Assembly: GCF_905171775.1 (NCBI RefSeq)
Contig: NC_053495.1
Location: 109,717,409 to 109,781,408, forward strand
Source: Rana temporaria
Lineage: Eukaryota; Chordata; Amphibia; Anura; Ranidae
Length of the DNA stretch: 64,000 nucleotides
Direction: 5' to 3'
In this document: piece after piece, positions 1-10,752 of the stretch
Layout of the letters: each line of letters opens with the position of its first letter
How positions within the stretch are numbered: the stretch's first letter is position 1
Program-made: the position numbers and the translations under genes
Notes under the pieces: generated by a model
The model's input: the letters and a program-made list of their open reading frames with translations, nothing else
Told to the model about the DNA's origin: nothing
Databases searched by the model: none

Positions 1-1430
1 TTTAAGCATCATTAAAATCGCTGCTCCAGAAAAAAATGACAGTTTTTAAAACTTTTTTTTCCATTGATACATTCTCCCTTGGGCAATACCCAGGTTCCCA
101 AACCTGTTTTCCGACAATAACTTGCATATTGAATTCGAACGTTCGAGTCCCATTGACGTCAATTGACGTTCTAAATGTTCGAGCGAACGTTCGATCCGTT
201 CGAAGGTTCTGGTGCGAACCGAATGGGGGGGTGTTTGGCTCATCCATAGTAAAGAGTATGGCACAACTGCAAACCTACCAAGATATGCCTGTCCACCTAA
301 ACTGACAGGCCAGGTGACATGGAATGTTTGGCTGTATGCAGAGCGCACAGCATTTCTCCAATCTCCTGTGCTAATAATAAGCACACATTTTGTCTAATGA
401 TATAATGCATCTTACCAACCATTCGACCTCCCGTTCATCCCCAGTAAACAGACACAACCATACCTTTGTCCTCATTTCAGCATCACTTCTCCAGGGAGCA
501 GTGAGCCTGGCTCTTTTATTGGTAAAAGACAAAAGATTTCACAAACAGGAAGTGATGGCTCCAGCAGCCAATCACTTCCTCCATGGGAAGTGACATCACA
601 GGATGTGACCTCCATACAGGAAATTACCATATAAGGATTTGACAATACAGGAAACTCTTCCAACAGGATTAAATACAAACAACATGAATAATACAACAAC
701 CAATGAACAAGGTTCCTGATGATGAGAGCTTATCTACAGGTGTACACCCATGGCACCACAAATATGTTGATCAGGCATACAGAGGTGACAAGAGCGCACA
801 TCCGCTAAACCGATAATGCGCTTGCAGAGCGAACACATCTCCTCAGATGATCGTCTGTGCATCTCACAGGGGCCCTTTTGCCGGCAGACATATCCTCACT
901 CCGCAAACACCTTTCTCCAACCTCAGGAAGTTTATCTCAACCAGCCTCAATCTGCCCCAGTCAGCTTTTTAGAGCGGGCTGTGTGAGAACTAACACTGGG
1001 AGACACTATGACAATACATATTAAAATACATCTTCATAAAATTTCCACAACACAGGCAAGGAGGACAATTAATCAGAGAAGCAGCTAGGAGGCCCATGGT
1101 AACTCTGGAGGAGAGGCTCTGAGGAAGAAGGTAATTCTTCAAAACACGTCAGCTAGCAGTTGTTTGCATCTCCTCTCTCTGCTATTAGTAGATGGATTGG
1201 CATAAGCCAAAGACTGTTACATTGTGGTTTTCTTTCCATGCTTGTGAGTAGTTTTAATACTTTCTCTTTTAATACATATATCAAAGGACAATGCACAAGG
1301 CTTGTGCACCCTCTTTTTTCTATTCTTTTTTGAATATCCTGGAGGGCAGCAAGGCTTGAGATATTATCCACTCTGAACTTTGGATCGCCTGATCAACACA
1401 TTTGTGCGCAAGAGTATTTGTTTTGCTGCT
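1..1430. other. Intergenic or intronic repeat-like stretch, no gene recognised
   Basis: No coding region is convincing here. Around 128-207 there is a cluster of palindromic TTCGAACG-type motifs and a GACGTCAATTGACGTC palindrome, which looks like the end of an interspersed repeat. The part from about 440 to 1070 is AG/CT-rich and could be an old LTR or repeat remnant, but I cannot name it. Short reading frames in it have no recognisable motif. Confidence 0.4.
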
Positions 1431-1433
1431 AAT

Positions 1434-2535
1434 TAACTCTGGAGGAGCTTCAGGGATCCACAGCCCAGGTGGGAGGATCTGTCCACAGGACAACTATTAG
1501 TTGAGCACTCCACAAATCTGGCCTTTATGGAAGAGTTGCAAGAAGAAAGCCATTGTTGAAAAAAAGCCATAAGTCCCATTTTCAGTTTGCGAGAAGACAT
1601 GTGGGGAACACAGCAAACATGTAGAAGAAGGTACTCTGGTCAGATGAGACCAAAATATAAGTTTTTTGGCCTAAAAGCAAAACGCTATGTGTGACTAAGG
1701 ATGAGCTCCGGCGTGTTCGCATAGAACACATGCAGAGCCCGCCAGGAAGTAAGCACGGCGCTGTGCTAATCACAGCCAGGGAGACATTGTCCCGATGCTC
1801 GGCTGCAGGGATCGTGAAATGTCTCCCTGGCTGTTATTAGCGCAGCGCCGTGCTCACTTCCTGGCGGGCTCTGCACGTGTTCTATGCGAACACGTCAGAG
1901 CTCATCCTTATGTGTGACGGAAAACTAACACTGCACATCCCCCTGAACACACCATCCCCACCGTGATACATGGTGGTAGCAGCATCATGTTGTGGGGATG
2001 CTTTTCTTCAGCAGGGACAGGGGAGCTTGGACAAGGACCCTAAACATACAGCCAGAGCTACAATGTAATGGTTTAGATCAAAGCATTTTCATGTGTTAGA
2101 ATGGCCCAGTCCAGACCTAAATCCGATTGAGAATCTGTAGCAAGACTTGAAAATTGCTGTTCACAGACACTATACATGATCCAATCTGACAGAGTTTGAG
2201 CTATTTTGTACAGAAGAATGGGCAAAAATGTCACTCACTAGATGTGCAAAGCTGGGAGACATACCCAAAAAGACTTGCAGCTGTAATTGCAGTGAAAGGC
2301 GGTTCTACAAAGTATTGACTCGGGGGGGCTGAATACAAATGCACGCCACACTTTTCACATATCTATTTGTAGAAGATTTTGAAAGCCATTTATCATCCTT
2401 CCATTTTACAACAATTTGCCACTTTGTGTTGATTTATCACATAAAATCCCAATAAAATACATTTACATTTTTGGTTGTAACATGACAAAATGTGGAACAT
2501 TTCAAGGGGTATGAATACTTTTTCAAGGCACTGTA
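1434..2535 (+). mobile_element. Tc1/mariner element remnant, 5' truncated and internally deleted
   Basis: The stretch reads as a decayed Tc1-like transposase on the plus strand: a WSDETK catalytic-motif remnant near 1640 and a NPIEN remnant near 2125, then a 3' end with the GGTATGAATACTTTTTCAAG terminus typical of vertebrate Tc1 elements, ending in TA at 2534-2535. No matching left terminal repeat is found upstream, so the 5' end is lost. Part of the catalytic domain between about 2030 and 2040 is deleted, and the frame is broken by many substitutions and by the MITE at 1696-1910. It is non-functional. Confidence 0.8.
1696..1910. mobile_element. hAT-type foldback MITE inside the Tc1 remnant
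   Basis: A 215-bp near-palindrome begins TAAGGATGAGCTC and ends GAGCTCATCCTTA. It is flanked by an exact 8-bp duplication, TGTGTGAC (1688-1695 and 1911-1918). Removing the element and one duplicate restores the Tc1 sequence, so it inserted after the Tc1 copy. The 8-bp duplication points to hAT-type mobilisation; the family name is unknown to me. Confidence 0.85.
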
Positions 2536-2635
2536 TTAGATACTTTGTACAGCTTTTTGTGTTCCCTGTTTGGGCACATTTTTTTCAATATTCTGTTTTT
2601 AATGACGTGGTTTCTCTACAGATGTCTTTATCAAC

Positions 2636-2850
2636 TTAGATCTTGTCATCCCCTGAAGATGTGAACAATGTTTCACAAAACACACTGAGAGATTTATACC
2701 AGTGCCTGGTCGTCTTTGCTGTGAAAACGTCATGGTGTTTTATGACAACATGCACCAATGTATACTTTTAAATGCTTGGTTAAATATATTTTGTATTTTG
2801 CTTCTTTAATTTTAATATGGAACGTGAATAAAAAGATGTAACATTTTTTT
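2636..2850 (+). other. Possible Penelope-element terminal fragment with a degenerate hammerhead-like motif
   Basis: A CCTGAAGA box at about 2652 is followed by a short inverted repeat (TGTGAA and TTCACA) and an AAAAC box, then an A/T-rich tail. The layout matches the CTGANGA, helix, GAAAC arrangement seen beside the PLEs at 42.2 and 43.4 kb, but the second core box is mutated. No coding sequence remains, so the assignment is by analogy only. Confidence 0.3.
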
Positions 2851-3191
2851 TTAAATAATTATTTCATTTTAATGGTGTGGCTCTTTAATAGTCCTACGGG
2901 CAGGCCCGGACTGGCCATAGGGCACACCGGGCAAATGCCCGGTGGGCTGGGGCTGTGACAGACTGTGACAGGGCCGGGGCTGTGACAGGGCTGGCCCTGG
3001 GTTCCAACATGCAGGGCTGGCCGTGGATGCCTCGCATACTGTGGTGTAGCGTGCGTGGGAGGTGCGGGGGGGCCGTGGCACTGGGTACAACATTTAGGGG
3101 GGTGCCCGCCAGTATATGTCAGTGGCTTCCTCCTCCTAAATGTGCTTTCCTGTGTCCCCTTGCTGTGTCGCCATGTTAAGTCTCAGGCGTC

Positions 3192-3390
3192 CTGTGATTG
3201 GGCGTAAGGGGTCATGTGCGGCGGCGGGGCTGGCCTATCCACGATCGCGGTAGATCCTGGAGTCCCACCTCCGCCCATGTTCAGTCTCCTGCACCCTGTG
3301 ATTGGGCGAAGGCGGGACTTCTTGAGCAACTGCGATCATTAATAGGCCAGCCCCGCCGCCGCACATGACCCCATGTACGCCCAATCACAG
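3192..3390. repeat. GC-rich inverted repeat with CCAAT-type boxes
   Basis: Positions 3192-3238 and 3342-3390 are inverted copies, with a 2-bp length difference. Each carries ATTGGGCG or its complement, resembling inverted CCAAT boxes in a CpG-rich block. The segment sits just upstream of the exon-like sequence at 3413-3482 and could be a promoter relic. Confidence 0.6.
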
Positions 3391-3412
3391 GGTGCCGGTC
3401 CAGAATCTGAAC

Positions 3413-3482
3413 ATGGAGAAGCGCGGGGCCGCTGTCTTCTCCTCCTCCTCCTCCTCCTCTCCTCTCCTCCAAAGAATAGAAG
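3413..3482 (+). other. First-exon-like segment inside the hAT element
   Basis: After the CpG-rich block an ATG opens a 23-codon frame starting MEKRGAAVF and continuing through a serine run. It ends at a good splice donor, AG|GTAAGA, at 3482/3483. This could be the first exon of the element's own lost transposase or a captured host first exon. No acceptor or second exon could be assigned. Confidence 0.35.
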
Positions 3483-4177
3483 GTAAGACTCCCTCGTGAT
3501 CGTGAGAGTCGTTTTGCTGCCCGGGGGCGGGGGGTTTGTTAGACACGGTTTATATTTATATTTCAACAAGGAGTACGATTTAATAGAGTTTGAATTTGGA
3601 CACTGTAACTTCCTAGGCCAGGTCACACTGTCAGTCCATAACTCGCCCTCCTTAGTATTGTGTCCTAGGGGACATTTAACCATGATTCAGGATACAAGGA
3701 CTTACATTTATTCATGAGTATTTATCGAGTGAAATTAATGTATGATGGTACTATGTTATTTTTTTTAAATGGCATTAGGCTTTATGATGGGACTGATTTT
3801 AGAAGGGGATTTGGGCAACTTGGAGGCCTTAGGCTATTTTCACATGGGCTAGTAACTAGCACCAGTTTAAATGACTGTTTCAGGCACCTATAAATGGCTA
3901 GTTGTGGCTGTTGAGCCCGGTTTCAGCTATCCGTGGCTGTCCGGATAGCCTACAATTATCTGTGGTGATCACTGCTCATGCAGGGATCAGCGCAGGTAAA
4001 CAATGGCTGTTCGAACAGCCTCTGACAGCTATTATTGAAAAACCTGTTATTGAAGTGTACAGGGCTCGACAGCCACAGCTAGTCGCTTACAGGTGGCTGA
4101 AACAGCTGCAGGAATCAGCAGTAATTCGCACACGGTTTGGGGAGATGAAGCAGCCAGCCAGAGAGAAGGAGTAGACG

Positions 4178-4640
4178 AGTCATACAGTGTAGTATAGTGG
4201 TCAGTGTAGTGGTCAGTATAGAAATTAGGTAGGTCAGTATAGTGGTCAGTATAGGAATCAGGTAGGTCAGTGTCGTATAGTGGTCAGTGTAGTGTAGTGG
4301 TCAGTGTAGTGTAGTGGTCAGTGTAGTGTAGCGGTCAGTATAGGAATCAGGTAGGACAGTGTAGTATAGTGGTCAGTATAGGAATCAGGTTGGTCAGTTT
4401 AGTGTAGTGGTCAGTATAGTAGTCAGTGTAGTGTAGTGGTCAGTATAGGAATCAGTTAGGTCAGTGTAGTGTAGTGGTCAGTGTAGTATAGTGGTCAGGA
4501 TAGGAATCAGGTAGGTCAGTGTAGTGGTCAGTGTAGGAATCAGGTAGGTCAGTGTAGTGGTCAGTGTAGTATAGTGGTCAGTATATGAATCAGGTAGGTT
4601 AGTATAGTGGTCAGTGTAGGAATCAGGCTGGTCAGTATTA
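4178..4640 (+). repeat. Minisatellite built on GTCAGTGTAGTGTAGTG
   Basis: Irregular tandem copies of GTCAGTGTAGTGTAGTG and GTCAGTATAGGAATCAGGTAG fill this segment. There are at least fifteen imperfect subunits. No coding function is apparent. Confidence 0.9.
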
Positions 4641-4983
4641 TTGTAGGAAGGCAAGGGACAGGACTCAGGGGAGTGCTAAAAGTTTGCAAGTTAGGGGGGG
4701 TGCAAATTACTTGCCTTGCCCCGGGAGCTGACAACCCACGCTACGCCACTGCTCGCATATGCAGGGTGGTGGTGGGAGGAGCGGAAAGAGTAGTATCTTC
4801 ATCCCCTCCCACAAAGCTGTTCCATGGCAACCGAGGCTGACGCTGAAAGTCCCCGTTCGCGCATGCACATCAGTCGGGCACCTGGCAACCAGGACAAAAA
4901 GAGGAACAGAGAAGCAGAGGCTCCATCACTACACTATATGGGGCCTCTATAGCACATTATGCACCGAACCACACCACCACTAT

Positions 4984-5435
4984 CTACATAAATAAGTGAT
5001 AAGCGCTTCAAATGAGTGACTAAAATCACAACAAAGGATAATACCAATAATTAGTGCACAAACACAATAGGTGACTGGACTGGTGTTGGTGAAGTAAAAA
5101 CCAACTAATAATATCCCAAGGATTGCAAAAGGAGTATGGACCTTGAATGGTATACTCCTTATGCAAACCTTGGGATATTTTTAGTTGGCTTTTACTTCAC
5201 CAACACCAGTCCAGTCACCTATTGTGTTTGTGCACTAATTATTGGTATTATCCTTTGTTGTGATTTTAGTCACTCATTTGAAGCGCTTATCACTTATTTA
5301 TGTAGATTTGATTTTTGTGTTATGTGAACACTTTTAGATATAGTTGCCTCAGATACACTTTGCAAATTCTATCATCACTGCTTTATTATCATAACTGTAT
5401 ACTCACAGTAGCGCATCGAATTTTCTCACATATTA
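4984..5435 (+). mobile_element. Foldback retro-insert with 14-bp target duplication
   Basis: Arms 4982-5137 and 5152-5307 are inverted copies of 156 bp with a few mismatches and a 14-bp spacer. The right arm is followed by a unique 128-bp tail (5308-5435). The unit is flanked by an exact 14-bp repeat, CACACCACCACTAT (4970-4983 and 5436-5449). The architecture matches the palindromic PLE insertion at 36.7-43.0 kb, so I infer a non-autonomous insert mobilised by PLE-type target-primed reverse transcription. Confidence 0.7.
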
Positions 5436-6027
5436 CACACCACCACTATATTGCTGGCTTTCATGTGCAGGGTCTGATCTGGGGTGTGATTGTGCAGGAA
5501 TTGGGGCTGATCTGGGGTGTGATGGTGCAAAGGTCAGTTAATTTATTACTAATATTCAAGTGGTTTACAGCATTTACTTCATATAGATTCATGTGAAATT
5601 GACAGTTTTTTTTTTTTTTTACATTGCTGAATCTGATAGCTCATCTATGTCCTCAGCATCATATGTCCCAATTACCACCCACTTTGATAATGTTTCTTTG
5701 AAAACATTTTTTGGCACACTATGCCCAAAAAGTTGCCCCTGGATTAGAGCAACCCTCATCTTGTGCTGCTTCATACTATTTTCAGGACTCCACTATCAAA
5801 ACCCGAGTTAAAGTATGACAAAAAACAGCATTGTATGGCAGCTCTGATCTAAATTGGCCCCAATCTTTCAGATTAAGCTTAAAAAGGTACTGTAATCAAA
5901 TCCACACATCCTGGAACCCCAATTTCCCATCATCAACTGCCCCCGCGAACACAATCACCAGACCCCGGGCTGCTCAGTCTAAAATGCCCGGGTCTATTTT
6001 TTGGCCCAGTCTGGGCCTGCCTACGGG

Positions 6028-6800
6028 AATTCTTTTTACTTTAGATTATTTGTTTCAGGGACTGAATTCTGTTTACCCGAGTCATCATTATCATCTATGT
6101 GGCAAAATATCTACCATGCTCTGCTCTGGAGCTCTATGCCCGACGAGCGGAAATGCTTTAAAATGCCTCCCCCTCAAAAAAAAAAAAAAAAAATGCTTGA
6201 AGGAATTGAAGATATGTAAATGGACCTTAGAGGTGAGGGTCTCCGTCCACTCCATCCTATGTACTTGTATAGAGATGGCTATACACTATGCAATCTGATT
6301 GTACAATCTGTGTACACATGTATTTAATTTGTATCAAATCAGGCAGGCCCTTGCTCTTTATAGCAGATGGTAGAGTAGAGGTAAAGTAGATTGTACACTG
6401 TATGGCTTCCTTAAAGGAAGAATTGGGTACAATTGGTGGAAAAAAAAACCAAAGAGTAATGAGGGAGGTGTGGTCCAGACAGGTAAACACACCCTATTCT
6501 GTGTTGCAGTAAGGCAGTGCATGATGGGATATGAAGCTTTCTGGAATGTCACATGATCTACAGGAAGTGCTGTAATCAGAAAGCATTTTTTAACACTTTG
6601 AGCAGAGAGGTGAGCACATTGAGAGGGCTTGAAAGACATTACAAAAGGATTCTATTTAAATGACATGGTGAAAACCAAAAAGATTTTTGACTTTAAATAT
6701 ATATATTTTAAAATACAAAATGGTAACAATAATAGTAACATGGTAAAAAAAATACGCGGTTGCGTGACTTGAGTTGTACACTTTCTTTATCTTTTTGCAG
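6028..6800. other. Intron-like sequence upstream of the sushi exon
   Basis: No ORF with recognisable homology is present. The stretch has A-runs and a repeat-like piece near 6270-6420. A polypyrimidine tract directly precedes the exon acceptor at 6800. Confidence 0.5.
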
Positions 6801-6983
6801 TAATTGGACAGACCTGCGGCGCACCACCAGTAGTGCAATTTGGAGACATCACAGAAATAAAACAAAAGACCTATCAATCAGGCTCTTCTGTAATATATAA
6901 GTGTGCAAATTTTTATAAGCTTGAAGGACAACAAAAAATTACATGTCGGGATGGAGAATGGGAAAAGGAGCCAGTCTGTCGAG
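6801..6983 (+). CDS. Sushi/CCP domain exon, complement factor H-like
   Basis: One 183-nt exon encodes a complete complement control protein (sushi) module. It is bounded by a CTTTTTGCAG acceptor and a G|GTACGG donor and is symmetrical phase 1-1, as is usual for sushi exons. Four cysteines (in QTCGAPP, YKCANFY, ITCRDG and EPVC) and the tryptophan of GEWEKEP sit in the canonical pattern. The GDIT, SSVIYKC and YKLEG blocks resemble module 19 of complement factor H, the surface-recognition end of that secreted regulator of the alternative pathway. Factor H-related proteins or factor XIII B are alternatives. No second sushi exon was found, so the rest of the gene lies outside or beyond large introns. 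The exon is intact. Confidence 0.8.
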
Positions 6984-7117
6984 GTACGGTGATTTCAGTA
7001 TTTATGGAAAATGTATTTGATTTTAAGATAGGTGCAGCTACTGTATATATTATTCTACTAATAATTTAGGTCTGGAGTCGCTTGGTATTCATAACATAAT
7101 ACCAAAAATGTTGTATG

Positions 7118-7540
7118 TAAGGCTACTTTCACACTGGGGCGGCATTAGCCGTAAAAGCGGCGCTAGTTTTAGCAGCACTTTACCGCTGTTATAGCGGCGT
7201 TTTTTAGCTGCTAGTGGACGCTTTTAACCCCCACTAGCAGCAAAAGAAAAGGTTAAAAGCACTGCTGCCTAAGCGCTTTGCAGGAGCTTCGGCAGCGCTG
7301 CCCATTGATTTCAATGGCAGGGACAGTGGAAGAGCGGTGTATACATCACTCCTCCACTGCCCCAAAGATGCTGCTTGCAGGACTTTTTTTTCCCGTGTTG
7401 CAAGCGCAACACCCCAGTGTGAAAGCACTTGGGCTTTTACACTGGGGAGGCATGAGAGGCACGTTTCAGGCACTTTACAGGCGATAATTTTAGTGCTAAA
7501 ACACCTGAAAAGCACCCCAGTGTGAAAGGGGTCTAAATGT
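7118..7540. mobile_element. Palindromic MITE with TTTCACACTGGGG termini
   Basis: The left end (TACTTTCACACTGGGG) and right end (CCCCAGTGTGAAAG) are inverted, and the interior repeats the same motif once more near 7410-7450. There is no coding capacity. It lies in the intron just after the sushi exon. Confidence 0.7.
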
Positions 7541-7616
7541 TGAAATTTTGGTAAGCAATAGTTTACAAAACAGTATTATCATGGAGCCCCGTACTCAAAA
7601 AGATTGTGTCCGCTGT

Positions 7617-7765
7617 AAAATTATTATTTATTATTATACAGGATTTATATAGCGCCAACAGTTTGCGCAGCGCTTTACAACATCAAGGAAGATGGTACAG
7701 TTACAATACAATTCAATACAGGAGGGATCAGAGGGCCCTGCTCGTTAGAGCTTACAGTCTAAAAT
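7617..7765 (+). repeat. Interspersed repeat with TATATAGCGCCAACAG core
   Basis: The segment contains the TATATAGCGCCAACAG and GCAGCGCTTTACAA boxes, which I recognise as part of a repeat widespread in fish and amphibian genomes, probably a LINE 3' tail or SINE. There is no coding content. Confidence 0.5.
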
Positions 7766-7889
7766 CTAAAAGATTCCTTTGTCTGGTACCAGCACGATCC
7801 AAGGTCCCTTAGCCCACCCAGTCACTTGTCGAAGCATCAGTGTAGGGTGGAAAACATCAGACCCTTTATTCAAACACAGGCACAAAGAT

Positions 7890-8800
7890 ATAAAGGTGAA
7901 ACTCAAAATTTGAATATCGTGCAAAAGTTCATTTATTTCATTAATGCAACTTAAAAGGTGAAACTAATATGAGATACTCATTACATGGAAAGGAAGATAG
8001 TTTAAGCTGTCATTTGTCATAATTGTGATGATTATGGCTTACAGCTCATGAAAACCCCAAATCCACAATCTCAGAAAGTTAGAATATTACATGCAAATCA
8101 ATAAAACAAGGATTGTACATAGAACAATATCGGACCTCTGAAAAGTATAAGCATACATATGTACTCAATACTTGGTTTGGACCCCTTATGCAGCAATTAC
8201 TGCCTCAATGCGGCGTGGCATGGAAGTTATCAGCCTGTGTCACTGCTGAGGTGTTATGGAAGACCAGGGTGCTTCAATAGCGGCCTTCAGCTCTTCTGCA
8301 TTGTTCGGTCTCATGTCTCTCATCTTTCTCTTGGCAATGCCCCATAGATTCTCTATGGGGTTCAGATCAGGCCAGTTTACTGGCCAATCAACCACATTAA
8401 TCCCACGGTCATTGAACCAAGTTTTGGTGCTTTTGGCAGTGTGGGCAGGTGCCAAGTCCTGCTGGAAAATTAAGTCAGCATCCCCATCATCTGTGGAAGG
8501 AAGCATGAAGTGCTCCAAAATCTCCTGGTAGACGGCTGCGGTGACCCTGGACTTAATGAAGCACAGTGGACCAACACCAGCAGATAACATGGCTCCCCAA
8601 ATCAACAGACTTTGGAAACTTCTGACTGGACTTCAAGCATCTTGCAGTGTGTGCCTCTCCATTCTTCCTCCATACTCTGGGTCCTTGGTTTCCAAATGAG
8701 ATGCAAAATTTGCTCTCATCAGAGAAGAAGACTTTGGACCACTGAGCAACAGACTGAGTCTGTTTTTCTTTAGCCCAGGTATGACGTTGTTTGTACACTC
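7890..8800 (-). pseudogene. Tc1/mariner transposase, broken, minus strand
   Basis: Two minus-strand frames, 8798-8553 and 8605-8240, together give most of the catalytic domain of a Tc1-like DDE transposase. FSDESKF carries the first visible catalytic Asp, QQDLAPAH the second and NPIENLW the catalytic Glu. A frameshift near 8600 and missing N-terminal helix-turn-helix sequence inactivate it. The downstream part (8100-7890) includes GGTGAAACTCAAAATTTGAA, which looks like the element's terminal repeat. The 5' end beyond 8800 is absent. Confidence 0.85.
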
Positions 8801-8804
8801 AGAG

Positions 8805-9030
8805 GACAATCCCCCCTCCTTTGCATAATGACACAGGGCGTAGTAAACTTTATCTCCTCCAGTAACAAGACAAGACAGGTGTTCAACTTTCCAACAGTAG
8901 TCTTATCAGCAGGGAGGCTGTTGGAGAAATCCCCCCTCTTTTACATAATGACACAGGGCGGGGTAGACTACATTCAGTAACAAGGGACACAGACAGGAGT
9001 GGCTGCAGAAGAAACCCCCCTCCCTTCTTC
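8805..9030 (+). repeat. Imperfect direct duplication
   Basis: Two copies of a block containing CATAATGACACAGGGCG (near 8825 and 8945) and preceded by CCCCCCTC lie in direct orientation, about 120 bp apart. The function is unknown. Confidence 0.6.
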
Positions 9031-9087
9031 CAGCTAATTCACATATACAGTATCTTAGTTTGAGGGGACAGCAAATTTACACTATTA

Positions 9088-10342
9088 TCCACTTCAATAC
9101 AGGGCTTTTATACCCACCTCCATACCGGGCCTATTCTGGCACTTCTCTCCTACATGTACAAATCATCATTCTTTTGCTAGAAAATTACTCAGAACCCCCA
9201 AACATTATATATGTTTTTTTTTTAGCAGACATCCTAGGGAATAAAATGGCGGTCATTGCAACTTTTTATCTTGCACAGTATTTGCGCAATAATTTTTCAA
9301 ACGCCTTTTTTGTGGAAAAAAATGGTTTCATGAATTAAAAAAACACAAAACAGTAAAGTTAGCCCAATTTTTTGTAAAATATGAAAGATGCTGTTATGCA
9401 GAGTAAATAGATACCTTACATGTCATGCTTTAAAATTGTGCACACTCATGGAATGGCGCCAAACTTTGTTACTTAAAAATCTCCATAGGCGATGCTTTGA
9501 AATTTTTTACAGGTTACCAGTTTAGAGTTACAGAGGAGGTCTAGTGCTAGAATTGTTGCACATGCTCTAACGCACGTGGCGATACCTCACGTGTTGTTTG
9601 AACAACATTTACATACGTGGGCGGGATTTACGTGTGCGTTTGCTTCTGGGCGCGAGCTACCGGGGACAGGGGCATTTTCATTTGTTTTTATTATTATTAT
9701 TTTTTATTTTACTTTTTTTTTTTTTTTTTACACTTTTATTTACATTTATTTTTTTTGATCGCTTTTATTCCTATTACAAGGAATGTAAACATCTCTTGTA
9801 ATAGGAATAGTGTGTGACATGTCCTCTTTAAGGAGAGATGCAGGGTCAATAAGACCCCACATCTCTCCTCCAGTCTGGAAACAATAAGATCGTGAAAAAA
9901 AAATCATAGATCTAATGCTTACTAGCTGCAAATGCGGCTTTGTTTACTTACGGGTACCCGGGCATGATGTCATCACATCGCGCCCGGGCCTCCGACGGTC
10001 ATAGGGATGACAGGTGACCATCTGGTCACCAGTCATCTCTATGCTTCCAATCCGGCGCAGGGCGATCCTTTCTCCAGGCCCCCGATGGCACGGAGGAGCC
10101 CGGAGAAGCACCGGATGGCGGCGGGAGGGGGGGATGTCCCCTACCGCCACCTATAAAAACGATCAAGCGGCGGAACTGCCGCTATGATCATTCTTATGGT
10201 GCGCAGGATCGCCGACAGAACACAATGATATCTGAATGATGCCTCTAGCTGCAAAGTCCAGGACGTCATATGACCTCCACCCAGGATAGGAGTTCCCCTT
10301 TGTGGAAGTCATATGACGGTGTGCGATATTGAAGTGGTTATA
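9088..10342. mobile_element. Non-autonomous DNA transposon with CCACTTCAATA termini
   Basis: Inverted ends (CCACTTCAATA at 9088 and TATTGAAGTGG near 10328-10338) bracket 1.25 kb with no long ORF. Internal blocks such as TTGCGCAATAATTTTTCAAACG resemble those in the related copies at 23.8-25.8 kb and 35.3-36.4 kb. A poly-T/A tract lies near 9700-9760. No transposase is visible. Confidence 0.6.
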
Positions 10343-10752
10343 CAAGCTGTACACTCACTACTTTACATTGTAGCAAAATTTAATTTCTTCAGTGTTGTCG
10401 CATGAAAAGATATAATAAAATATTTACAAAAATGTGAGGGGTGTGTTCACTATTGTGAAGATACTGTACATCCCATAGGTTGCTCCCGAGGCAGACAGGA
10501 ACAATGGGATACAGCCACACCTTAAACAATCTAGCAGTCTGAAAGGTGAAACCAGCCATCTCCACATTCTCTTGAGGGATATAGTTCAGAAATACCAATG
10601 TCCCAAGCGAAAGAGCCCCTTTATTCCTTCAGCACAAACCACACATATAGAATCCAGGATAACAGGGGTAACACGAAATGCTGATGTGTGGTTGTACTGT
10701 GAGTCGGGTTAGGCAGACCCGACTGGGGTTCTCAGTAATCCTGTGCCCCTAA

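Larger units (their letters stand above)
2901..6019. mobile_element. hAT-superfamily element, 3.1 kb, with 8-bp target duplication
   Basis: The left end reads CAGGCCCGGACTGG and the right end CCAGTCTGGGCCTG. They are inverted and flanked by an exact 8-bp duplication CCTACGGG (2893-2900 and 6020-6027), diagnostic of hAT transposition. No transposase ORF remains. The interior holds a GC-rich promoter-like block with an exon-like segment (3413-3482), a minisatellite (4178-4640) and a secondary foldback insertion (4984-5435). It is therefore non-autonomous or internally deleted. Confidence 0.85.
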
